The notes beneath the pieces were generated by a model. It saw only the letters and a list, made by a program, of their open reading frames with translations, was not told the DNA's origin and searched no databases. This document shows, piece after piece, positions 54,500 to 61,274 of a stretch of DNA of 64,000 nucleotides. Each line of letters begins with the position of its first letter. Positions within the stretch are counted from its first letter, which is position 1. The stretch spans positions 6,955 through 70,954 of the forward strand of contig JAFAAN010000083.1 in assembly GCA_023426545.1 (NCBI GenBank), read 5' to 3'. Both the position numbers and the translations under genes were made by a program. Source of the stretch: Pseudomonadota bacterium (GTDB lineage Bacteria > Myxococcota > Myxococcia > Myxococcales > Myxococcaceae).

Positions 54500-55692
54500 G
54501 CAACTCGCTGGCCATCGCGGCGGTCACCGCCACGCTGCGCACCCTTCTGTTCAACCACATCCAAGGAGAGACGCCGGACATCGACGTCACGACGCTGCCG
54601 CCAGACAAGGCGCGCGACAAGGAAGCGACGAACCACCAGCTCAACCTCTTCCTCTTCCAGGTGGCCCACAACGCGGCCCTGCGCAACATGGAGCTGCCCA
54701 CGCCGGGGCGGACGAACGAGGGGGGCTTCCCGCCGCTCGCGCTGCGGCTGAGCTACATGCTCACCGCGTACGCCCCGGCCGACGACGACATCGCCCGCCA
54801 CTCGCTGCTCGGCAGGGCGATGCTCGTGCTCCACGACCACGCGGTGCTGGGCCCGGAGGAGATCCGCACCGCCCTTCCTGGCAACGACCTGTACAAGCAG
54901 GTGGAGCGCGTGCGCCTCACGCCGGAGACGCTGTCCCTGGAGGACATGTCCAAGCTGTGGACGGCCTTCCAGACGCAGTACCGCATCTCCGTCGCCTACC
55001 AGGTGTCCGCCGTCCTCATCGAGAGCACGAGGGCCCGCCGCGCGCCGCTGCCCGTGCTGCGCAGCCAGATCTCCTCGCGGGCCGGCCTCCCCGCGCCCTT
55101 CCCGGTGCTGGAGGCCGTCCTCCCGGCGGACCCGCACACAGGAGCGCGGCTGGGGGAGACGGTGGTCCTCCAGGGGACGAACCTCGTCGGGGACTCGGTG
55201 AGCGTGCGCTACAGCCACCCGCAGTGGACGGCGCCGGTGGACGTGGCGGCCTCGGACATCACCGCCACGCGGCTCACCGGGGTCATCCCCAACGACGCGG
55301 CGGCTTGGCCAGCGGGAATGTACGCTGTGGCCGCGGTCATCCAGCGCGGGAGCGACCCGGTCCGCACCACCAATGCGCTGCCGCTGGCGCTGGCGCCGCG
55401 CATCACCAGCACCGCGGTGTCGCCACGGGCCCCGGATGGCTCGGTGACGCTCACCGTGACCTTCGAGCCGCTGGCCCGGGTGGAGCAGAGAGTGTCCCTG
55501 CTGCTCGGCGACCGCGAGGTGCCTGCTCCCGCGCGCCTGGGCTCGGTGGGGTCGCTGGCCTTCACCGTGCCGGATGCACCCACAGGTGAGCACTACGCGC
55601 GGCTGCGTGTCGACGGCGTGGACTCGCTGCGCGTGGACCGCAGCGTGTCGCCGCCGGTGTTCGACCCCTCGCAGCGGGTGGTCCTGCCATGA
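54496..55692 (+). CDS. Pvc16/Afp16-like tail terminator protein (DUF4255)
   Basis: A 398-residue protein. Residues 1-190 match the Pvc16 N-terminal domain (PF14065): SLAIAAVTATLRTLLFNHI, ATNHQLNLFLFQVAHNAALRN, PPLALRLSYMLTAYAPADDD and YRISVAYQVSAVLIEST. In PVC and Afp this protein caps the tube and sheath. The C-terminal half carries two Ig/IPT-like beta domains (GARLGETVVLQGTNLVGDSVSVRY ... GVIPNDAAAWPAGMYAVAAVI; APDGSVTLTVTFEPLARVEQ) not needed in the classical cap. The start overlaps the previous stop. Confidence 0.92.
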   Translation: MSNSLAIAAVTATLRTLLFNHIQGETPDIDVTTLPPDKARDKEATNHQLNLFLFQVAHNAALRNMELPTPGRTNEGGFPPLALRLSYMLTAYAPADDDIARHSLLGRAMLVLHDHAVLGPEEIRTALPGNDLYKQVERVRLTPETLSLEDMSKLWTAFQTQYRISVAYQVSAVLIESTRARRAPLPVLRSQISSRAGLPAPFPVLEAVLPADPHTGARLGETVVLQGTNLVGDSVSVRYSHPQWTAPVDVAASDITATRLTGVIPNDAAAWPAGMYAVAAVIQRGSDPVRTTNALPLALAPRITSTAVSPRAPDGSVTLTVTFEPLARVEQRVSLLLGDREVPAPARLGSVGSLAFTVPDAPTGEHYARLRVDGVDSLRVDRSVSPPVFDPSQRVVLP

Positions 55693-57680
55693 GCGCGACC
55701 CATCCGGAGCAGCAGTGGCAGCAGGCCAACCAGCGCCACCTCACCGCGGCGCTGGGCGTGGTGCGGGCGCACCTGTCGCGGCACGCGCGCGCCTGCGGAG
55801 TGGAGGTGCCCGCGGGCGCGGACAACGTGGACGCGGCCCGCGCGGCGCTCGCCGAGGCGCAGTCCGCGATGCCCGCACCTCCCGCATTGGACGTGCTGGT
55901 GGCGGCCTTCGGGCTGTCCTCCTTCGAGCGTGACGTGCTGCTGTGCTGCGCGGGCATGGAGCTGAGCTCGGGCTTCGGCACGGTGTGCGCCAACGCGCAG
56001 GGCGACCCGCGCCGCGCCTTTCCCACCTTCGGCCTGGCGCTCGTGGCGCTGCCGGACGCCCACTGGAGCGCCCTCACCCCGGTGGCTCCGCTGCGCCGGT
56101 GGGAGCTCGTCACAGTGGCGCCCAGCGAGGGGCTAACCCACGGCGCGCTGCGCATGGACGAGCGCGTGCTGCACTACCTCGCCGGGCTGTCGTACCTGGA
56201 CCGGCGGCTGCAAGACCTCGTGTCTCCGGTGCCCCAGGCCGCCGCGCTGCCTCCCTCGCACGAGGCGCTGGTGGGCCGCATCCAGCGCGCGTGGGACCGG
56301 AGCACGGGCCTGGACGGCGGTCTGGTGGTGCAGCTGTGCGGCCCGGAGGCGGAGGGCGCGCAGGCCGTCGCCTCCGCCGCGTGCGCCACACTGGGGCTGG
56401 CGCTGCACACCCTGCGGGCGTCGCACCTGCCCGCGCCGATGGAGGAGCGCGCGGCGCTTGGTCGGCTGTGGGAGCGCGAGGCTCTGCTGGCCGGCAGCGG
56501 CCTGCTCCTGGAGTGTGATGACGCGGCGGGCGCAGAGGGGCTGCGTGCCGCGGCTTCCTTCGCGGAGCGGGGCGAGGGGCTCGTCTTCCTTTCCACCCGC
56601 GAGCCACTGCGCCTGCGCGGCCGGCCGGTGCTGCACCTGGACGTGCGGCGGCCCACCCGCGAGGAGCAGCGCATGCTGTGGGGCCAGGCGCTCGGGCCCG
56701 CCGCGGACCGGGTGAACGGAACGCTGGAGCGCGTCGTGGCCCAGTTCGACCTGTCCATGCGCTCCATTCGCGCCGCGGGCGCCGAGGTGCGCCAGGTGGC
56801 GGGGGACGCGGACGGACCTTCGGCGGGGGAAGCGCTGTGGTTCGCGTGCCGACTCCAGGCGCGCCCCCGGTTGGAGGATCTGGCCCAGCGCATCGAGCCG
56901 TCCGCGGGCTGGGACGACCTGGTGCTGCCCGAGCCCCAGAAGGCGCTGCTGCGGCAGGTGGCCGCATGCGTGCGGCAGCGCGTGCGCGTGTACGAGACGT
57001 GGGGCTTCGCGGCGCAGGGCTCACGCGGCCTGGGCATCAGCGCGTTGTTCTCCGGTGCCAGCGGCACGGGCAAGACGATGGCGGCCGAGGCGCTGGCGCG
57101 CGAGCTGCGGCTGGACTTGTTCCGAATCGACCTGTCGCAGGTGGTCAGCAAGTACATCGGCGAGACGGAGAAGAACCTGCGCCGCGTGTTCGAGGCCGCG
57201 CAGGAGGGCGGCGCCATCCTGCTGTTCGACGAGGCGGACGCCCTCTTCGGCAAGCGCACCGAGGTGAGGGACAGCCACGACCGCTACGCCAATATTGAGG
57301 TCAGCTACCTCTTGCAGCAGATGGAGGCGTACAGCGGCCTGGCCATCCTCACCACGAATATGAAGGCCGCGCTGGACACCGCGTTCCTCCGCCGCCTGCG
57401 CTTCGTGGTGCAGTTCCCGTTCCCGGATGCCGCGCAGCGCGCGGAGATCTGGCGCCGCATGTTCCCGCCGTCCACGCCCACCGAATCGCTGGAGGTGGAG
57501 CGTCTGGCACGGCTGAGCGTCACAGGCGGCAACATCCGCACCATTGCCCTCAACGCCGCCTTCCTGGCCGCGGACGCCGGAGAGCCCGTGCGCATGGCGC
57601 ACCTGCAGCGCGCGGTGCGCGCCGAGTTCAGCAAGTTGGAAAAGCCCTTGGCAGAAGCCGAGATCGCGGGGTGGGTATGA
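55689..57680 (+). CDS. AAA+ ATPase of the injection system (Pvc15/Afp15-like)
   Basis: A 663-residue ATPase. The N-terminal 400 residues are helical (CbxX/CDC48-like N domain, often with LYLDRRLQDLVSP type segments). The AAA module has Walker A GASGTGKTMAAEAL at about 455-465, Walker B AILLFDEADALFGKR at about 510-522, sensor 1 in AILTTNMKAALDTAFLRRL and the arginine finger RRLRF. It is required for assembly or disassembly in known eCIS. Translationally coupled at both ends (ATGA). Confidence 0.94.
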   Translation: MSATHPEQQWQQANQRHLTAALGVVRAHLSRHARACGVEVPAGADNVDAARAALAEAQSAMPAPPALDVLVAAFGLSSFERDVLLCCAGMELSSGFGTVCANAQGDPRRAFPTFGLALVALPDAHWSALTPVAPLRRWELVTVAPSEGLTHGALRMDERVLHYLAGLSYLDRRLQDLVSPVPQAAALPPSHEALVGRIQRAWDRSTGLDGGLVVQLCGPEAEGAQAVASAACATLGLALHTLRASHLPAPMEERAALGRLWEREALLAGSGLLLECDDAAGAEGLRAAASFAERGEGLVFLSTREPLRLRGRPVLHLDVRRPTREEQRMLWGQALGPAADRVNGTLERVVAQFDLSMRSIRAAGAEVRQVAGDADGPSAGEALWFACRLQARPRLEDLAQRIEPSAGWDDLVLPEPQKALLRQVAACVRQRVRVYETWGFAAQGSRGLGISALFSGASGTGKTMAAEALARELRLDLFRIDLSQVVSKYIGETEKNLRRVFEAAQEGGAILLFDEADALFGKRTEVRDSHDRYANIEVSYLLQQMEAYSGLAILTTNMKAALDTAFLRRLRFVVQFPFPDAAQRAEIWRRMFPPSTPTESLEVERLARLSVTGGNIRTIALNAAFLAADAGEPVRMAHLQRAVRAEFSKLEKPLAEAEIAGWV

Positions 57681-57952
57681 GGCCGCAACGCATCGCGCTG
57701 CACATCGACGAGTTGGTGCTGCAAGGCGTCCCGTCCGCGCACCGCCACCGGGTGGGCGAAGCCGTGCGCGAGGAGCTGTCCCGGCTGCTGGCCGAGCAGG
57801 GCCTTCCGTCCGGCGTGGACGCGGCCGCGCTGGCGTCGCGGCTGGACGTGGGCTCCATCTCCGTGACGCCCGGGGCCTCGCCGGAAGCGATGGGCGCGAG
57901 CGTGGCCCGGGCCGTGTACTCGGGGCTGGCCGGAGGAGGGCAGGGACGATGA
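57677..57952 (+). CDS. Small eCIS-associated protein
   Basis: A 91-residue protein with ATGA overlaps on both sides. The N-terminus IALHIDELVLQGVPSAHRHRV has a pattern seen in small proteins between Pvc15 and Pvc7 in other eCIS loci; the rest is helical (VGEAVREELSRLLAEQ) with an Ala/Gly-rich end. No known domain. Its coupled position implies a role in assembly. Confidence 0.75.
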   Translation: MRPQRIALHIDELVLQGVPSAHRHRVGEAVREELSRLLAEQGLPSGVDAAALASRLDVGSISVTPGASPEAMGASVARAVYSGLAGGGQGR

Positions 57953-58587
57953 GCACCTTCCCCCGCTCCCCGCGCACGCAGCGCGGCGCCATCATCGGCC
58001 TGGACCCGATGAACCCCGTCTCCAGCGTCATCGTGTTCCAGTACAACCCGGACACGATGACGCGGACGTTGCAGCCCCAGATGGCGGGCGACAACGGCGA
58101 CCGCACGGAGGCGCATCGCCTCAAGGGTCCGCCCATTGAAACCATCAAGCTGGACGTGGAGCTCGACGCCACGGACCAGCTCGAGTCGGCCAACGCCATG
58201 GCCACCACCATGGGCATCTACCCGCAGCTGTCGGCGCTGGAGATGCTCGTCTATCCGAAGACGGCGCAGGTGCTCCTCAACTCCGCGCTGATGAAGACGG
58301 GCGTGCTGGAGGTGCTCCCCAACGTGTCCACCATGACGCTGTTCGTCTGGGGACCCAAGCGCGTGGTGCCGGTGAAGCTCACGGAGTTCTCCATCACCGA
58401 GGAGGCCTACGACCCGTCACTCAACCCCATCCGAGCGAAGGTGACCCTGGCGCTGCGGGTGCTCACGTACAACGACCTGCCCGTGACGCACCCGGGCTTC
58501 GCCCTCTTCTTCTCCCACCAGGTCGTCAAGGAGGCCATGGCCGTCGTTGGCAGCGCCAGTGGTGCTGCCAGCGCGCTGCCGCGGTGA
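57949..58587 (+). CDS. Tube-initiator/CIS tube protein (Pvc7/Afp7-like N-terminal domain)
   Basis: A 212-residue protein of the CIS tube family: VIVFQYNPDTMTRTLQPQM near residue 25, IKLDVELDATDQLE, YPQLSALEMLVYP, TLFVWGPKRVVPVKLTEFSITEEAYDPSLNPIRAKVTLALRVL. In PVC and Afp, Pvc7/Afp7 links the tube to the hub and carries a C-terminal LysM domain; here the LysM-like part appears to be the next, separate gene. ATGA overlap with the previous gene. Confidence 0.9.
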   Translation: MSTFPRSPRTQRGAIIGLDPMNPVSSVIVFQYNPDTMTRTLQPQMAGDNGDRTEAHRLKGPPIETIKLDVELDATDQLESANAMATTMGIYPQLSALEMLVYPKTAQVLLNSALMKTGVLEVLPNVSTMTLFVWGPKRVVPVKLTEFSITEEAYDPSLNPIRAKVTLALRVLTYNDLPVTHPGFALFFSHQVVKEAMAVVGSASGAASALPR

Positions 58588-58594
58588 CCCGTCC

Positions 58595-58885
58595 ATGTTC
58601 GATCCCACCAGCCGCTACGCCTCGCTGGAGACCGTGACGCACACCCTGCCGGATGGGCGGGTGGTCGCGTACAAGCGCCGCCGCTTCCTGCCGTCCGGGC
58701 AGGAGATGCGGCTGCTGGCCGAGGTCACCGTCATGGAAGCGGACCGCCTGGACCTGCTGACGGCCCGCACGCTGGGGGACCCGGAGCAGTTCTGGCGCGT
58801 GTGTGACGCCAACGACGTGCTCAACCCGTTCGAGGTCATGGAGGAGCCGGGGGCGGTGATCCGCATCGCCATGCCGGAGTTCTGA
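58595..58885 (+). CDS. LysM-like/tail-X protein
   Basis: A 96-residue protein. The C-terminal half (EADRLDLLTARTLGDPEQFWRVCDANDVLNPFEVMEEPGAVIRIAMP) has the LysM-type pattern LxxxxxGDPxxWxxIxxxNxxxxPxxLxxGxxLxIP found at the end of Pvc7 in other systems. Starts 7 bp after the Pvc7-like stop. Probably a baseplate hub component. Confidence 0.85.
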   Translation: MFDPTSRYASLETVTHTLPDGRVVAYKRRRFLPSGQEMRLLAEVTVMEADRLDLLTARTLGDPEQFWRVCDANDVLNPFEVMEEPGAVIRIAMPEF

Positions 58886-58891
58886 GCGACC

Positions 58892-60034
58892 ATGGGGCTT
58901 TTGGGCGTCAACCTCTTGTTGATGGTGGGGCCGGCGGTGCCGGTGCCCGCGCCGCAGCCGCTCATCGAGGCGCTGCAGGGCGTGGAGGTCACCCACAACG
59001 ACGAGGGCCGCTCCGGCTTCCAGCTCACCTTCAGCGTGGGCCGCGCCGGGCCGCTGAGCCTGGTGGACTTCGGACTCCTGTCCAACCCGCTCATGCAGCC
59101 CTTCAACCGCGTGGTGCTGGTGGTGACGTTCAACGTGGTGCCGCAGGTGCTCTTCGACGGCATCATCACCCACCGGCAGCTCACGCCCTCCGAGCAGCCC
59201 GGGGCCTCCACGCTCACCGTCACCGGCGAGGACGTGAGCACGATGATGGACCTGGAGCAGAAGGTTCACGAGCACCCCGCGCAGGTGGAGCCGCTCATCG
59301 CCGCGCAGCTCATCCTCCGGTACTCGAAGTACCAGCTGCTGCCCACGGTGCTGCCGCCGCCCACGCTGGACGTGCCGCTGCCCATCGTCCGCTCGCCGGT
59401 GTTCCGCGGCACGGACTACGCGTACCTCCAGGAGATGGCTCGCCGCTTCGGCTACGTCTTCTACGTGGAGCCCGGCCCGGCGCCGCTGATGAACAAGGCG
59501 TACTGGGGCCCGCCCATCCGCACCGGCGTCCCGCAGCCGGCGCTGTCCGTGAACATGGGCGCGGAGACCAACGTGGACTCCATCAGCTTCCAGTACAACG
59601 CGCTGGAGCCCACCACCGTGTCCGGCAAGGCGATGGTGTTTGGCAAGGCCATCCCGGTGGAGACGTTCATCAGCACGCGCCTGCCGCCGCTGGCGGCGCT
59701 GCCCGCGGTATTGGTGCACCAGCCGAACGTGCGCAAGACGCTGCTGGAGGTGCCGGACGGCACCAGCTACGTGGCCGCCTACGCCCAGGCGCAGGCCATG
59801 ACGGACGCGTCCACGGACAAGGTCCTCACCGCCTCGGGCGAGCTGAATGCCTTGCGCTACGGCAACCTCCTGCGTCCCCGCGGGCTCGTGGGCGTGCGCG
59901 GGGTGGGGTGGATGCACGACGGCTTCTACTACGTGAAGAACGTCACGCACTCCATCCGTCTCGGCGAATACAAACAGCGCTTCACCCTCACGCGCGAGGG
60001 GCTCGGGGCGCTCACACCGGTGGTGCCTCCATGA
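58892..60034 (+). CDS. Baseplate hub protein (gpD/VgrG N-terminal-like, Pvc8 N part)
   Basis: A 380-residue protein of the phage late-control gpD family (PF05954). Segments such as IEALQGVEVTHNDEGRSGFQLTFSVGR, FDGIITHRQLTPSEQPGASTLTVTGEDVSTMMD and YAYLQEMARRFGYVFYVEPG mark the gp27-like hub domains. The C-terminus ends with HDGFYYVKNVTHSIRLGEYKQRFTLTREGLG. The spike module is encoded separately in the next, overlapping gene, whereas Pvc8 is a fusion. Confidence 0.9.
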   Translation: MGLLGVNLLLMVGPAVPVPAPQPLIEALQGVEVTHNDEGRSGFQLTFSVGRAGPLSLVDFGLLSNPLMQPFNRVVLVVTFNVVPQVLFDGIITHRQLTPSEQPGASTLTVTGEDVSTMMDLEQKVHEHPAQVEPLIAAQLILRYSKYQLLPTVLPPPTLDVPLPIVRSPVFRGTDYAYLQEMARRFGYVFYVEPGPAPLMNKAYWGPPIRTGVPQPALSVNMGAETNVDSISFQYNALEPTTVSGKAMVFGKAIPVETFISTRLPPLAALPAVLVHQPNVRKTLLEVPDGTSYVAAYAQAQAMTDASTDKVLTASGELNALRYGNLLRPRGLVGVRGVGWMHDGFYYVKNVTHSIRLGEYKQRFTLTREGLGALTPVVPP

Positions 60035-60579
60035 GCACGTACTACGGGAAATACCGCGGCGAGGTGGTCAACAACATCGACCCGCTGATGCAGGGCCGCG
60101 TCCAGGTGAAGGTGCCCACCGTGCTGGGCGACAGCCAGCTCTCCTGGGCCATGCCCTGCCTGCCCTATGGCGGCCGGAGCGTGGGCTTCTTCGCCGTGCC
60201 GCCGGTGGGAGCCAAGGTCTGGGTGGAGTTCGAGCGCGGCGACCCGAACTACCCCATCTGGGCCGGCTGCTTCTGGGGCGAAGGCGAGGCTCCGGCCCAG
60301 CCCGCGGTGCCCCAGATGAAGGTGTGGAAGACGGACGGCATCACCCTCACGCTGAGCGACCTGCCCGGCGCGGGCGGGCTCACCATCGAGGTGAGCCCCC
60401 CGGTGGTGGCCATGCCGCTGAAGGCTGTCTTCAACTCGCAGGGCATCGAGCTGTCCCAGGGCGGCACGACGAAGGCGGTGCTGACCGCCACGGGCATCGA
60501 GCTGTCGTTCGGCCCGAACAGCGTGAAGCTCGGCCCCATGGGCGTCAACATCAACAACGGCGCGCTCGAGGTGATGTGA
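60031..60579 (+). CDS. Spike protein (gpV/gp5-like, Pvc8 C part)
   Basis: A 182-residue protein with an N-terminal OB fold of the Phage_base_V type (YRGEVVNNIDPLMQGRVQVKVP, SWAMPCLPYGG, VPPVGAKVWVEFERGDPNYPIWAGCFWG). The C-terminal 50 residues hold short beta-helix-like repeats (QGIELSQGG, ATGIELSFGPNSVKLGPMGVNINNG) that make the trimeric needle. ATGA overlap to the hub gene. Confidence 0.92.
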   Translation: MSTYYGKYRGEVVNNIDPLMQGRVQVKVPTVLGDSQLSWAMPCLPYGGRSVGFFAVPPVGAKVWVEFERGDPNYPIWAGCFWGEGEAPAQPAVPQMKVWKTDGITLTLSDLPGAGGLTIEVSPPVVAMPLKAVFNSQGIELSQGGTTKAVLTATGIELSFGPNSVKLGPMGVNINNGALEVM

Positions 60580-60582
60580 GCC

Positions 60583-60915
60583 ATGCCTGGATTCCTCCTC
60601 CACGTCGGCGCGACGGTGATGTGCCCCCACGCGGGCCAGGTGCAGATCTCCCCCGGCAACCCGCGGGTGAAGGTAGGCGGCCAGCCGGTGGCCACCATGG
60701 CGGACATGTACATGGTGTCCGGCTGCCCGGTTCCGCCGAACCCGCCTCCCGGTCCGTGTCTCCGGGTGCAGTGGCTGGTGCCCGCGGTGCGAGTCCGCGC
60801 GGGGGGGCAGCCCGTCATCCTCCAGTCCAGCTCGGGCATGACGTTCACCGTGACGCAGGCGCCCGCGGGGCCGCCGCAGGTCGTGATGACTCAAGTCCGG
60901 GTGAAGGGGACCTGA
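60583..60915 (+). CDS. PAAR-like spike tip protein (Pvc10-like)
   Basis: A 110-residue protein: FLLHVGATVMCPHAGQVQ, then NPRVKVGGQPVATMADMYMVSGCPV, and a final beta part. The position after the spike and Cys/His residues (MCPHAG, SGCP) suit a metal-stabilised PAAR-like cone that sharpens the needle. In some systems this tip also carries effectors; no extension is fused here. Confidence 0.88.
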   Translation: MPGFLLHVGATVMCPHAGQVQISPGNPRVKVGGQPVATMADMYMVSGCPVPPNPPPGPCLRVQWLVPAVRVRAGGQPVILQSSSGMTFTVTQAPAGPPQVVMTQVRVKGT

Positions 60916-60916
60916 C

Positions 60917-61273
60917 ATGCAGATCGGCTTCCCGTTCCGCATCGATGGACGTGGCCGCACGGCCGACGCGGACCTGGACACGCACGTGCGGCACCTCATC
61001 GAGCAGGTGCTGTTCACCGCGCCCGGTGAGCGGGTGAACAGGCCCACGTTTGGCACGGGCTTGTCGCAGCTCGTCTTCGCGCCCAACAGCGGGGAGTTGG
61101 CCACCGCCACCCAGTTCCTGGTGCAGGGCGCGCTTCAGCAATGGCTGGGAGACCTCATCCAGGTGGAGACCGTGGACGTGCTCAGCGTGGAGGGCACGCT
61201 GCAGGTGACGGTGGGGTACGTGGTGCGACGCACCCAGCAGCGCCAGGTGGCGCAGTTGTCCCGGGGGACGTGA
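60917..61273 (+). CDS. GPW/gp25-family baseplate protein (Pvc9-like)
   Basis: A 118-residue protein matching gp25: IGFPFRIDGRGRTADADLDTHVRHLIEQVLFTAPGERVNRPTFGTGLSQLVFAPN. The gp25 Glu-Pro-Arg area is replaced by APGERVNRP. This protein starts sheath assembly on the baseplate. It begins 1 bp after the PAAR-like gene ends and stops 1 bp before the next gene begins. Confidence 0.93.
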   Translation: MQIGFPFRIDGRGRTADADLDTHVRHLIEQVLFTAPGERVNRPTFGTGLSQLVFAPNSGELATATQFLVQGALQQWLGDLIQVETVDVLSVEGTLQVTVGYVVRRTQQRQVAQLSRGT

Positions 61274-61274
61274 C

